Of a DNA stretch of 64,000 bases, positions 31,608-42,060 are shown piece by piece. The first letter of the stretch is position 1. Each line of letters opens with the position of its first letter. The position numbers were made by a program, and so were the translations under genes. The stretch is from NCBI GenBank assembly GCA_016860845.1, contig BOKF01000001.1, positions 362,735 to 426,734 of the forward strand. Reading direction: 5' to 3'. The stretch comes from Chloroflexota bacterium. GTDB taxonomy: Bacteria; Chloroflexota; Anaerolineae; 4572-78; J111. The notes below the pieces were generated by a model that was given only the letters and a program-made list of their open reading frames with translations, had not been told where the DNA came from and made no database searches.

Positions 31608-31650
31608 GAGAGAGGTATTCTATCTGATTCAATTTACCTGCCAGTTAAAA

Positions 31651-31687
31651 AAAACGCCGAAGGTAGAACGCTTCGGCGTTTTTGTTT
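31651..31687. terminator. Bidirectional intrinsic terminator between the small membrane gene and sdhB
   Basis: AAAACGCCGAAG (31651-31662) pairs with CTTCGGCGTTTT (31671-31682), with a T-run on the plus strand and an A-run upstream that gives a T-run on the minus strand. It can end both the small membrane gene and sdhCAB transcripts. Confidence 0.92.
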
Positions 31688-31731
31688 CCGAGAAGCAGAT
31701 GGATGCTCCTGGATACCATTTTTGAAAAACA

Positions 31732-31854
31732 CAGGACTTACGCAAAACGCACCCTGAGTAGGCGATAGCCGTATCGAAGGGTGCGTTTTGCGGCAGTTGC
31801 ACCCCTCGATACGCCTCTATGAGGCTACTCGGGATGCCAACTGCGTAAGTCCTG
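31732..31854. mobile_element. 123-bp element with CAGGACTTACGCA inverted ends, copy B
   Basis: CAGGACTTACGCA (31732-31744) is the perfect inverse of TGCGTAAGTCCTG (31842-31854). Flanking pentamers are AAACA and AAGTA, only partly alike. The interior has CGCACCCTGAGTAG...GTATCGAAGGGTGCG and a second inverse block, related to the hairpin inside the element at 59467-59628 and not to copies A or C. Confidence 0.8.
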
Positions 31855-31861
31855 AAGTATT

Positions 31862-32632
31862 TTATCTTCCGTTGGGCGTCACTCCTAGAAGAGTGGCTTT
31901 GATCAATTCGCCGTTCAAGTGGGAAATGAAATCCTGGCTGATCTCTTTGGGACAAACCGCCGTACATTCGCCGATGTTGGTGCAGCCGCCAAATCCCTCT
32001 TCATCCATCACCCGGACCATGTTGACCACCCGCTCGTAGCGCTCAACCTGCCCGTGCGGCAGCAGCGACAGGTGCGAGACCTTGGCCGCAGTGAAGAGCA
32101 TAGCCGAGGCGTTGGGGCAGGCCGCGACGCAGGCGCCGCAGCCGATACAGGCGGCGGCATCCATCGCCTGGTCTGCATTCTTTTTGGCTACCGGAACGGA
32201 GTTGGCTTCGGGGGCGCTGCCGGTGGAGACCGAGATAAAGCCCCCGGCCTGAATAATCCGGTCGAAGGCGCTGCGATCCACGACCAGGTCTTTGATGAGC
32301 GGGAACGGCCTGGCCCGCCAGGGTTCGATGAGAATGGTGTCGCCGTCTTTGAAATTGCGCATGTGCAACTGGCAGGTGGTAATCGCTACTTCGCCGTGAT
32401 TCTGGCCGTGAGCGACGCCGTTGATCATCAGGCTGCACATGCCGCAGATGCCCTCACGGCAGTCGTGGTCAAAAGCAACCGGGTCTTCGCCTTGCACGGT
32501 TAGCTTTTCGTTGAGCAGGTCCAGCATCTCCAAAAAAGAGGAATCCGGGCTGACATCCTCGATGTCGTAATCCACCAGACGGCCCGGCGAAGTCGAATTC
32601 TTCTGTCGCCATACTTTGAGGTGTAGGTTCAT
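31862..32632 (-). CDS. sdhB: Succinate dehydrogenase/fumarate reductase iron-sulfur subunit
   Basis: A 256-residue electron-transfer subunit linking the flavoprotein to the membrane cytochrome. The [2Fe-2S] cluster uses CREGICGMC with a later Cys in TTCQLH, the [4Fe-4S] cluster [12 protein letters not shown] (about residues 153-164) and the [3Fe-4S] cluster [12 protein letters not shown] (about 210-221). The sequence type is that of type-B quinol:fumarate reductases and succinate dehydrogenases. It is the last gene of sdhCAB, 97 bp after sdhA, with an octamer repeat tract in the gap. Confidence 0.95.
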   Translation of the reverse strand: MNLHLKVWRQKNSTSPGRLVDYDIEDVSPDSSFLEMLDLLNEKLTVQGEDPVAFDHDCREGICGMCSLMINGVAHGQNHGEVAITTCQLHMRNFKDGDTILIEPWRARPFPLIKDLVVDRSAFDRIIQAGGFISVSTGSAPEANSVPVAKKNADQAMDAAACIGCGACVAACPNASAMLFTAAKVSHLSLLPHGQVERYERVVNMVRVMDEEGFGGCTNIGECTAVCPKEISQDFISHLNGELIKATLLGVTPNGR

Positions 32633-32658
32633 GGTTATGTACTCTCCGTAGCTAGTGA

Positions 32659-32690
32659 TGGAGGGCTGGAGGATTGGAGGGTTGGAGAAA
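32659..32690. repeat. Octamer-like repeat (GGAGGRYT)n between sdhA and sdhB
   Basis: GGAGGGCTGGAGGATTGGAG and a following GGTTGGAG form an imperfect period-8 tract. The inverse CCAGCCCTCCACCCCTCCC occurs at about 32705-32723, so the spacer can fold as a hairpin. Confidence 0.65.
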
Positions 32691-32729
32691 CTTTACCAGT
32701 CTTCCAGCCCTCCACCCCTCCCTTCTTCA

Positions 32730-34700
<1,971 letters not shown>

Positions 34701-34718
34701 AATGAGAAACCTCTCTAT

Positions 34719-35420
34719 TTAACGAATGACGCCAAACATAATCGCCAGGGGAACCAGGGAGAAGCCACCGGCGATGACAATAGCCAGGATCAAGCTCAAA
34801 GTGCGGAGGGGGCGGGTGTAAAGGTGATTGTTCAGGCCCAGGGTTTGAAACATGCTCCAGGTACCGTGATACAGGTGAAAGCCAAGCGCGACCATGGCGA
34901 TCAGGTAGAAAATTGCCGGCAGGTAAGCGTACGATTGGAAGCCGGTGACGACGTTGTAATAAGCGTCATCCCAACGGAAATCGGGGTGAACGCCCGGCAC
35001 GCCCCAGGTAATGTGCATCAGGTGGAGGATGACGAACACGAACAACACCACGCCACCCACCCGAATGTACAGGGCGGCCGGATTCGCCTGGAGTTTGACG
35101 TGTTTGGCGTATTTAGTTGATCGCGCTTGCTCCGCCTCCCGGTAAAGCGACCAGGCCGCCCAGACATGCAGCACCACGGCGGCCAGCAGCACCAGCCGGG
35201 CAATCCAGAGCAGGTGGCTGTGCCCGAAAATCGGGGCGCCCAGCTCGCGCAGCCCTTCGGCATAGGTGTTAAAATAGTCACGCCCTAAAAACGCCTTGAG
35301 ATTGCCGTACATATGCATGATCACATAGCCAATCCCAATCAGCCCGGTGACAGCCATAATCACCTTTTTGCCAATGGATGAGCGGTAAAGGCTCAATACG
35401 CCTGCATTCATTACGCCCAT
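34719..35420 (-). CDS. sdhC: Succinate dehydrogenase cytochrome b558 subunit (type B)
   Basis: A 233-residue di-haem membrane anchor with five hydrophobic segments. Candidate haem-ligand His residues appear in YVIMHMYGN, LLAAVVLHVWAA, FVILHLMHITWG and GFHLYHGTWSMFQTLG. It passes electrons from SdhB to menaquinone. The start ATG 35420 is set by a strong AAGGAGG site; the open frame runs further upstream but crosses the promoter. It is the first gene of sdhCAB. No separate sdhD is present, as normal for type B. Confidence 0.94.
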   Translation of the reverse strand: MGVMNAGVLSLYRSSIGKKVIMAVTGLIGIGYVIMHMYGNLKAFLGRDYFNTYAEGLRELGAPIFGHSHLLWIARLVLLAAVVLHVWAAWSLYREAEQARSTKYAKHVKLQANPAALYIRVGGVVLFVFVILHLMHITWGVPGVHPDFRWDDAYYNVVTGFQSYAYLPAIFYLIAMVALGFHLYHGTWSMFQTLGLNNHLYTRPLRTLSLILAIVIAGGFSLVPLAIMFGVIR

Positions 35421-35508
35421 GTAAAGAAACCTCCTTATGACGAGCCACGAACGGGGAGACGCAGCTACACTTTGATATTTGTGGGATTTTTTACAATAGA
35501 ATGGGGGG

Positions 35509-35536
35509 ATTATACCCCTTTTTGAACTTAAGGCAA
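35509..35536 (-). promoter_or_regulatory. sdhCAB promoter
   Basis: On the minus strand, -35 TTGCCT (35536-35531), a 16-bp spacer and a consensus -10 TATAAT (35514-35509), about 90 bp upstream of the sdhC start. Confidence 0.75.
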
Positions 35537-35656
35537 ACGCTTTTTGGGGATTTTGGGGAAAAGCAGAATGGAACCACTGAAGCACTGATAGATTTTGAAA
35601 TCACTGAAAAAATTCTGTAAAATCAGCGAGCTTCAGTGATTCAGTGTTTCAACGCC

Positions 35657-38600
35657 TCAGATCATTCTTATTATCTCAATGGCCTTCCTTCTGAGATACC
35701 CCCACGTCGCAAACAAGGTACTCACCAACGCCGCCATGGCCATCAAAATGAGCATATAAGGCGTCACAATTTCGTCAAAGGCGGGCACGGTGGGTGTTTC
35801 GCTGCGGAAGGAGTTGGAGTAGCGGAAGATGTACCCCAGCAGGATGCCGGCCACAATCCCGGTCAGAGTGGCGCTGAGGGTCATGACCAGGGCTTCGCTC
35901 AGGAACATGCCAAAGAGGTGGCGGTTCGAGTCGCCGATGGCCTTGAGCATGGCAATCTCGGCCCGGCGGGTGTAAACCGAGATGTAGGTGACCACGAACA
36001 CCCCAAAAATCGCCAGGACAAAGCTGAGGGTGGTCAGCACCAAAATGACCACCCGGATCTGCTGGGCGCTGGCCTCGGCGCTTTCGATATCCTCCGGCGT
36101 GGAGCGGATGCTGACGCTTTCCGCCAGACCGTACTCCTTGCGTAAAGTGGTGGCGACCTGCTTGATCGCTGCTTTACCAGCCTCCTCGGGCAGCTCAGCG
36201 ATGCCGGCGCGCAGGTTGGGGGCAGTCATCAGTCGCTCGACGATGGGGTAGGTAGGATCGTAAGGGCCGTCCAGGGGGTCGCGGGTCAGCTCGCGAAAGG
36301 CGGTGTGGTTCAGGAAGAGGTCGGTGCGGCCATCCTCCGCCTGGGTGCGCTTGGAAGTAAAGCCGTCGAAGCCGGAGAAGCGGCCCAGCACGCCGATGAT
36401 GCGGACAGTGCGCTCGTGGTCCAGCCCTTCGCCTTTCAGGCGCAAGGTGTCGCCCAGACCCCGCTCAAAATATTCCGACAAACCCTGGCTGACGATAACG
36501 GCATTGGGGTCGGCCTGCAACTCCTCAAAGCTGGCCGGGCCGCCGGCCAGCCACTCGACCCCTTCGGGATAGGCGATTTCGGTCAGGTTGCCGTCTACCC
36601 CGTAGACTCGAACACCCACGTTACGCAGTCCTACATCATCACGCACCTGGGTCTCAAAACGATAGGTGACAGCCACGTTGGGGCCAAGCGTCCCGTCAGC
36701 CCGGATTTCGCCCAGCAATTCGCGGGTGAAGCGATCCTTGACCTCGGCGGGGGTGGTTTCGCGGGGTGGGCCGGGGCCTTCGTCGTCTTCGGCCAGGAGC
36801 GCCGCGCCCGATTTGCGGACGACCAGGGGCGTGCCGTTGCTGAGACGGGTGTCGGTGGGGGTGTTGGCCGTTTCAATGGCCAGGCTGGTGGCAAAAAAAG
36901 TCGGCAGCGTGGCGCTGATGACAATCATCAGGCTGATCAGGGTGTTGCGGTTTTGACCGCGAACAATGTTGCGCTGGGCAAAGAAACCAACCCTGTCGTT
37001 GACCAGCTTGACCAGCCCAATAAGCAGCCGCTCCATGGGCAGCGTCACCGGGAAAAAGAGGAGGGATGTGCCGACAATCAGCAGCAGCAGCGAGCCGAAA
37101 ATCAGGGTGGCTTGCAGCCACAACACGCCAAAAGTGAAAGCCAGGGGGAAGACAAAGAAAATCAGGGCCGGGTAAAATAAGACCACCAGCCCGCCCCAGA
37201 AAATCTTGAAGCTGACCCGGCGCTCGCGCAGCTTGGCCAGATCATCCAGCCCCAGACCCTCGGCCACACCCGGATTGATGGCATACATGATTTTGGTCCC
37301 GGCAGCGCGGCGAGCGGGAGCATAGGCGCTGATGACCAGTACCACGGCTGCCGTAGCGACCGAAACGAGCAGGGCTTGGCTGGAAACGGGAGGGACATCG
37401 GCGATAGGTACATGGGCCTCCTGCGCGATGAACGGCACGATGACGAAGTTGGTCATGACCTGCCCCAGGAGGGTGCCCAGGCCGATGCCAACCAGGCCGA
37501 GCGTCGTCACCTCGACGGCGACGAGGGTGAACAAATAGGCCCGCGGCGCGCCTAAAATACGAAAGAGAGCCAGATCGCGCGTCTGCTCGCGGACGTTGGT
37601 CATGACCATCGTCCGCACCAGCAGCCCAACGACGCTCAGAGACAGGATGCCGTAAATAGAAACAAGCGCCTGGAAGAAAATGAAGGCTTCAAAGGTGTCG
37701 CTGAGGATGGTCGCGCGGGGCAGGTGGTAGTCATAACTATCGCCCAGGATGTCCTGGATGTTTTCAGAGAGGGCGCGGGCACGAAAAGCTGCGGCCTGAG
37801 GGTCATTGTTGTTGTAAATACCCTCGTCAAAGGCGACGATGATCCGCTCGGCCTGGCCCGGAATGCCCAGCCATTGGCGGGTATAGTCCAGGTCAACCAG
37901 GACACCGTCGTTGCCTCCCAGGCCGGTCACACCCCGCTGCAAGGCAATCGCGCTGACGGTCAAGGTGGTCCGGGCGTGACGGCTGCTGACATTGGCCGCG
38001 CTTTCGATTCCCTTTTGGCGCGGCACCGGCAGGGCGTAGCTGATGTCAAAGGTGTCGCCGGGGCGCAGGCCAAAAGTATCGGCGGTTTCCTGCAAGACAA
38101 CGGCGTAACCCGGCTCAAAATTGAGCGTCCCGCTGATGACTTCAAAATTGCCCATATCGTCAACGGCCCGATTCAAGGCGACAAACTGGGCGCTGCCGTG
38201 GATGGTGCCAGTTGTCCGTTGTCCGTTGTCCGTTGCGGATTGTACTGGCGCGCTGTTCGTGGTAGCTGCAACTGACAACTGACTACTGATCCCTGATAAC
38301 TTCTCCTCTGCTCCTCTGCGCCTCTGCGCCTCTGCGCCTTGTCTCCTCGCCTCCTCGGCTCCCCGGTCCGGCGCGTCCACATCCACAATGCCCTGAATCC
38401 GGGGAACAACGTGCTTGACCTCCGGGTCGCTGCTTTGGATGAGCGGGATGACAGCTTGCTCGTCAATCAGCAGGTTGGATTCAATCTGGCTCTTGGTCAC
38501 CACCAGATCATAATCGCCGGCGCTGTTGCTGATGGTCGCCACGTAGAAGCGCTCGTACACATCTACCGTCGCATTCAGCGCCACCAAGGCGCCCACCCCG

Positions 38601-38677
38601 ACAATCAAGGCCAGCAGCATCAGGATGGTCCGAATTTTACGCCGGTTGAGATTTTTGAGAACGTACCTAAGGGTCAT
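35657..38677 (-). CDS. Large FtsX/MacB-type ABC transporter permease
   Basis: A 1006-residue membrane protein with an N-terminal membrane helix (about 17-37), a periplasmic MacB-like domain, a core of FtsX helices about 310-560, a second periplasmic domain, and three or four C-terminal helices (about 890-1000). The N-terminal NLNRRKIRTILMLLALIVGVGALVALNATV is typical. Such permeases export lipids, peptides or lipoproteins with a separate ATPase, but no ATPase gene is adjacent. Residues about 103-157 (GAEEARRQGAEAQRRRGAEE and a Ser/Thr/Gln-rich stretch) are encoded by tandem repeats and look inserted. Confidence 0.87.
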   Translation of the reverse strand: MTLRYVLKNLNRRKIRTILMLLALIVGVGALVALNATVDVYERFYVATISNSAGDYDLVVTKSQIESNLLIDEQAVIPLIQSSDPEVKHVVPRIQGIVDVDAPDRGAEEARRQGAEAQRRRGAEEKLSGISSQLSVAATTNSAPVQSATDNGQRTTGTIHGSAQFVALNRAVDDMGNFEVISGTLNFEPGYAVVLQETADTFGLRPGDTFDISYALPVPRQKGIESAANVSSRHARTTLTVSAIALQRGVTGLGGNDGVLVDLDYTRQWLGIPGQAERIIVAFDEGIYNNNDPQAAAFRARALSENIQDILGDSYDYHLPRATILSDTFEAFIFFQALVSIYGILSLSVVGLLVRTMVMTNVREQTRDLALFRILGAPRAYLFTLVAVEVTTLGLVGIGLGTLLGQVMTNFVIVPFIAQEAHVPIADVPPVSSQALLVSVATAAVVLVISAYAPARRAAGTKIMYAINPGVAEGLGLDDLAKLRERRVSFKIFWGGLVVLFYPALIFFVFPLAFTFGVLWLQATLIFGSLLLLIVGTSLLFFPVTLPMERLLIGLVKLVNDRVGFFAQRNIVRGQNRNTLISLMIVISATLPTFFATSLAIETANTPTDTRLSNGTPLVVRKSGAALLAEDDEGPGPPRETTPAEVKDRFTRELLGEIRADGTLGPNVAVTYRFETQVRDDVGLRNVGVRVYGVDGNLTEIAYPEGVEWLAGGPASFEELQADPNAVIVSQGLSEYFERGLGDTLRLKGEGLDHERTVRIIGVLGRFSGFDGFTSKRTQAEDGRTDLFLNHTAFRELTRDPLDGPYDPTYPIVERLMTAPNLRAGIAELPEEAGKAAIKQVATTLRKEYGLAESVSIRSTPEDIESAEASAQQIRVVILVLTTLSFVLAIFGVFVVTYISVYTRRAEIAMLKAIGDSNRHLFGMFLSEALVMTLSATLTGIVAGILLGYIFRYSNSFRSETPTVPAFDEIVTPYMLILMAMAALVSTLFATWGYLRRKAIEIIRMI
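38205..38370. repeat. Tandem repeats inside the FtsX permease gene
   Basis: (GTTGTCC)x3 at about 38213-38233, period-7 CAACTGA/CTACTGA units at about 38266-38300, then (CCTCTGCG)n and CTCCTCGC octamers at about 38304-38362. All are read in frame by the permease gene. Confidence 0.85.
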
Positions 38678-38847
38678 TTCAGATTTTGGACTGCCCTTTT
38701 GGGCGTGGATTTACGATTGAGGGGATTGTACCGAATTTGGCGCAAATAACCAAACCTCTCCGACCCGGTAATCCGGGGCTGAGTAGCTTTACCCTCTTGT
38801 GGTTTTATGCTAAACTTAAGCCACTATTTCTACCGGAGAAGATAAGT

Positions 38848-39447
38848 ATGCCCATTTGTCGAGACTGCAACGGAACCGGCCAAAGAGAAATCAGGCGAGA
38901 AATTATGACCCACTGCCCCGATTGCGGCGGCAGCAAGTTATTACCCGATGGTGCGGAATGTAAGCGCTGCAACAAACACGGTGAGGTTGGCACAGGGGAA
39001 TACAAGGTTCAAAAGAAGCTGTGCCAGACCTGTTTGGGCAGCGGCAAGGTGAGCGAAGGCTCGCTGACAACCTGGTTCCTGGTCTGGGTAGTCCCCTCGA
39101 CGTTGCTGATTCTTGGCGGGGGCGGCGTCGGTATTTGGGCCGCCTCGACTTTTGTGCAGAATCCGCTGGTTACGGCGATTGTCGCCGTTTTATTTTTTGG
39201 GGGCTGGGGCGCGTTGATGTCCTACTTCATTGGCCGCATGCCCCGCCTGGGCGAAATTTCGCCTTCTACCTGGTTTCTTATCCGGGCCATTCCGACCACG
39301 GTCGTTGCTCTGGGCGCAGGCGGGGCAGTGGTCTGGGCGTCGTGGCTCGTGTTGATGAACGCGCGGGTTACCTCTATTCTTGCCATTGTTGTCTTCGCCA
39401 TTTGGGGTGTGGTGATGTACTATTTCATTAGCCATATGCCGGAATAA
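38848..39447 (+). CDS. DnaJ-type zinc-finger membrane protein
   Basis: A protein of about 199 residues. Four Cys pairs, CRDCNGTG, CPDCGGSK, CKRCNKHG and CQTCLGSG (residues 4-66), form the CxxCxGxG zinc fold of DnaJ/HSP40, but there is no J domain. They are followed by four hydrophobic helices arranged as two similar pairs (SLTTWFLVWVVPSTLL and PSTWFLIRAIPTTVV start each pair), suggesting internal duplication. The zinc domain would face the cytoplasm. ATG 38848 follows CGGAGAAG; upstream in-frame codons are not needed. Function unknown. Confidence 0.75.
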   Translation: MPICRDCNGTGQREIRREIMTHCPDCGGSKLLPDGAECKRCNKHGEVGTGEYKVQKKLCQTCLGSGKVSEGSLTTWFLVWVVPSTLLILGGGGVGIWAASTFVQNPLVTAIVAVLFFGGWGALMSYFIGRMPRLGEISPSTWFLIRAIPTTVVALGAGGAVVWASWLVLMNARVTSILAIVVFAIWGVVMYYFISHMPE

Positions 39448-39448
39448 T

Positions 39449-39513
39449 GTGTTGCGTGATGCGTGATGCGTAAAAAAACGGTTCAACGTTCAACGTTCAA
39501 CGTTCAACGTTTC
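39449..39513. repeat. Heptamer repeats (GTGATGC)n and (GTTCAAC)x4
   Basis: GTTGCGTGATGCGTGATGCG (39451-39470) is followed by GTTCAAC units from 39481 onward and CTTTACG-type units. The tract spans the start region of the lipoprotein gene and encodes its first residues. Confidence 0.85.
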
Positions 39514-41532
39514 ACGCTTTACGCTTTAGTGCGCAGCCTCCCCTGGGGACGCTTTGCGCTCTTCCTCCTGCTTCCGGCCTGCACCCTCGCCCCTACCCCG
39601 GCTTCCCGTCCCCCTGACTCCCTTTATGTTTTCGATGCTAGCGATCTACATCTCAACCATTACGAGTATTGTCTTGCCTTAGCCGGCGAACCCAGCCCTT
39701 GCTTGTCTGATGGACCACCCCCACCCGGCAAATCCTACCAAGATTTATTACGTGATTACGATACCCTTGTTTTCCTGGCGACCTTGCAGGGCGTGGTCAA
39801 TCGCGACCGGCCCCGGCTCTACCTTAACCATGACCACCAACGCCTGGAAACGCCGGGCGTTGATGCTTTCTGGCTGGAGAAGTATCGGGAAGGGGACCAG
39901 CCCTACGGTTGGCTGGCCAGGACGAAAATCATCAGATTGGACAGCCTGGCCGAGTTACTGGCCACCTTTGCCGGCGATGTGGCGGGGGTTGTTTTGTGGG
40001 ACCCGGCCGTTCCGGCGACACTTAATGTGGCGACGACCGTGGCTGGGGTAGAAAATCTGGCCGTGCTGCGGGCCGGCAGCGAGATCGAGCCGGAGGTCAC
40101 AGCCCGGCTTGAAGTCAAACAATCGCTGGTTGGGTTGTTTGTACCCGGTGCAGCCACCCTGCCCGGCAGCATCACACCCTCTTCCGGCTCACCCAAAGCG
40201 GACGCCTACCTGTGGACCAAGGAAAAGTATCTGGATACGGGCCGCGCCAACCCGCTTTTTTTGGCCTATCTTGAGGACGGGTGGCCGGCGAGTCGTTACA
40301 CTCAAAACCGGATGACTCGCGGCGGCGTCTATGCCCTGGAACGGGATTATGTGGTCCAGCAGCGCGGCTTCGCCTTTGATCTCTCGCCCTGGGCCGACGA
40401 AGCGCCGAACGACGACCCCACCCAGCCCCTCGGCGTTGATGCTGCGACCCTCAAGGCCATTGTCGAAGCCGCCGAGGCGCAGGCCGGTGGGCAGTTGATT
40501 AAAGTATGGGGCTTTATTCCCTGGTATGAAAAATATGCGGCGGAGCCGGGGGTTGGTTCGAGCCAGTATACTCCGATCAAGGGGGAGTGGGAGAGCACCT
40601 GGCTTTTTTCTCAGCACGGAGCCTATTTGCAGGGCGGCGGCGGCGATGTGTTTGGCCTGGCCATGGCCAATGTGTCGGTGCATAAATTTGGACCGCGTCC
40701 GGCCTTGCGCACGCCACCGGCCTCTCCCTCGGCGGCAGAACTGGTGGAAAAAGGCTACCTGACCGCGCAGGGTCGAGTGGCTCCAGGCCGGACCTTTGTG
40801 CTATTTTACGCCGGCGATTACGACCTGGCCCACCCGGTGCAGGTATTGCTGGCCAACTATGCCGCTTCTCCCTGGCTGGATTCGCGCCGGGGTGAAATCC
40901 CCCTCGCCTGGGGCCTCAATCCGGCCCTGGTCGAGGATATTCCAGGCATCATCACCTATCTGTATGCTACGCAAAGCCGGCAGGATTATTTTGTGGCCGC
41001 CAACAGCGGCGCGGGCTATCTCAACCCCGATGCGCTGTCAGAGGTGGATTTGCTGCGCTGGCTGGGACGCAGCCGGGAATTTTACCGGAAGTACGGTTAC
41101 GATACGCAGGGTTTTTTGCTCAACGGCAACGGCGCGGCCATGTCGCAGCTTCGGCTGGACGCCTTTACTTTTTTGACCCCGGCCGGCATCCTCACCCCGG
41201 ATTATGAAATTGACGAACCCTGGCCGCGCTTGCAATTAGGTACCCCACTCTCGGCTGTCGCCACCGAAACCCTGGCCGGAACGCCCGACGTGGCGGCTGA
41301 TGCGGTCCATAATGCCTACCGGCGCGTAGTTTTGGAGCAGCAGCGTCCGCCTTTTCTGGCTTTTCGCTCCTCGTTCCAGTCGGCCACGTTTTTATGGGGT
41401 GTGCGGGACCGGATGCAGGCCCAGGATGAGGCGGGGCAAATTATGGGGAGTAATGGGGAGGTATTACACCCGAATTATACCGTGGTTGATCCTTATACAT
41501 TTTTCTTTTTGCTGGAGAGATGGTTACAGTAG
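39463..41532 (+). CDS. GxGYxYP-domain lipoprotein
   Basis: A 689-residue exported protein. A basic N-terminus, a hydrophobic stretch and LLLPAC (about residues 35-40) form a lipoprotein signal with a lipidated Cys. The mature protein contains the family core NSGAGYLNPDAL (about 515-526, the GxGYxYP signature) in a glycoside-hydrolase-like barrel, with QGVVNRDRPRLYL near the N-terminus, also typical. It may bind or process carbohydrate at the cell surface; no activity is established that I can name. GTG 39463 or ATG 39466 could be the start. The lipidation enzyme gene lgt lies nearby. Confidence 0.82.
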   Translation: MMRKKTVQRSTFNVQRFTLYALVRSLPWGRFALFLLLPACTLAPTPASRPPDSLYVFDASDLHLNHYEYCLALAGEPSPCLSDGPPPPGKSYQDLLRDYDTLVFLATLQGVVNRDRPRLYLNHDHQRLETPGVDAFWLEKYREGDQPYGWLARTKIIRLDSLAELLATFAGDVAGVVLWDPAVPATLNVATTVAGVENLAVLRAGSEIEPEVTARLEVKQSLVGLFVPGAATLPGSITPSSGSPKADAYLWTKEKYLDTGRANPLFLAYLEDGWPASRYTQNRMTRGGVYALERDYVVQQRGFAFDLSPWADEAPNDDPTQPLGVDAATLKAIVEAAEAQAGGQLIKVWGFIPWYEKYAAEPGVGSSQYTPIKGEWESTWLFSQHGAYLQGGGGDVFGLAMANVSVHKFGPRPALRTPPASPSAAELVEKGYLTAQGRVAPGRTFVLFYAGDYDLAHPVQVLLANYAASPWLDSRRGEIPLAWGLNPALVEDIPGIITYLYATQSRQDYFVAANSGAGYLNPDALSEVDLLRWLGRSREFYRKYGYDTQGFLLNGNGAAMSQLRLDAFTFLTPAGILTPDYEIDEPWPRLQLGTPLSAVATETLAGTPDVAADAVHNAYRRVVLEQQRPPFLAFRSSFQSATFLWGVRDRMQAQDEAGQIMGSNGEVLHPNYTVVDPYTFFFLLERWLQ

Positions 41533-41557
41533 CCGCCTGCCAGACAACCCAAAAGAT

Positions 41558-41689
41558 CTATAAGGTGATCGCCACATCCTGCGGCTCATCTGGAAAACGG
41601 ATGCCTAGCTGGTGAGTGGTATGAATTTCCTCGCCAACCTTTAGATCAGGAAAACCTTCAATCCGATAACGCTTATAGCTGCGGGCCAC
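41558..41689 (-). CDS. Possible 43-residue protein downstream of the SelW-like gene
   Basis: A GTG at 41689 opens 43 codons to TAG 41558, reading VARSYKRYRIEGFPDLKVGEE then HTTHQLGIRFPDEPQDVAITL. The composition is protein-like, with charged and aromatic residues in alternation suggesting beta strands. It begins 9 bp after the SelW-like stop on the same strand, so it could be translated by reinitiation. The ribosome site is weak and the family is unknown, so it could also be the decayed end of a gene. Confidence 0.4.
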   Translation of the reverse strand: MARSYKRYRIEGFPDLKVGEEIHTTHQLGIRFPDEPQDVAITL

Positions 41690-41698
41690 ATTTCAACT

Positions 41699-41941
41699 TT
41701 AGGCCTTTGCCTTCACCAGCCGGTACACCTCGCCCGGTTCGGCGTGGCGCCCCAATCCCTTTTTGGAGAAAATTAACTCGCCGTTGACGGTAACCTCGAA
41801 TTTGCCGCCGCTGCCGGGAATCAGGGTCAGCGACTCGATTTGCGCCTCAAGCTCTGGGTCATCCAGCAGTTCATTCAGCAGGCTCACGGCCCGTGGAGTA
41901 TAACTTCAAACCCGGCAGTATTCAATGGTGATGGTTAGCAT
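41699..41941 (-). CDS. SelW/Rdx-family selenoprotein with in-frame UGA (CxxU)
   Basis: From ATG 41941, with AAGGA 9 bp upstream, the frame reads MLTITIEYCRV, then TGA (41908-41906), then SYTPRAVSLLNELLDDP and continues to TAA at 41699, about 80 residues. The Rdx family begins with a short beta strand and a CxxC or CxxU redox motif followed by PRA, and ends with an IPGSGGKFEVTVNG-type block, which is present here. The UGA sits exactly where the second Cys/Sec belongs, so it is most likely selenocysteine. A GTG after the UGA would give a protein missing its active site. Proposed role: thioredoxin-fold redox protein. A pseudogene is the alternative. Confidence 0.78.
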
Positions 41942-41971
41942 GGATTTGTCCTTTTTGCGTAACTGACCTAC

Positions 41972-42054
41972 CAGGTGACTGGCACTTCAATCGGATAAAT
42001 GAGGCCTGATTCTGCCCCAGTCACGTATTTTGAAACAAAAGTGCCAGTCACCTG
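41972..42054. repeat. Inverted-repeat element, CAGGTGACTGGCACTT family, copy 2
   Basis: CAGGTGACTGGCACTT (41972-41987) is the perfect inverse of AAGTGCCAGTCACCTG (42039-42054). The right arm continues TGAGTA, matching TACTCA before copy 1 at 18620, so about 20 bp are conserved. It ends 6 bp before the lgt stop codon and lacks a T-run. Confidence 0.88.
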
Positions 42055-42060
42055 AGTAGT

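Noticed and set aside
41906..41908. UGA in the SelW-like gene taken as a nonsense mutation
   Set aside because: It is the only interruption, falls precisely at the Cys/Sec position of the family and both flanks remain conserved, so recoding is the better explanation, though not proven.
41972..42054. The CAGGTGACTGGCACTT hairpin considered as the lgt terminator
   Set aside because: There is no T-run on the lgt strand after it, and the same arms occur at 18620 beside an unrelated gene, so it is primarily a dispersed repeat.
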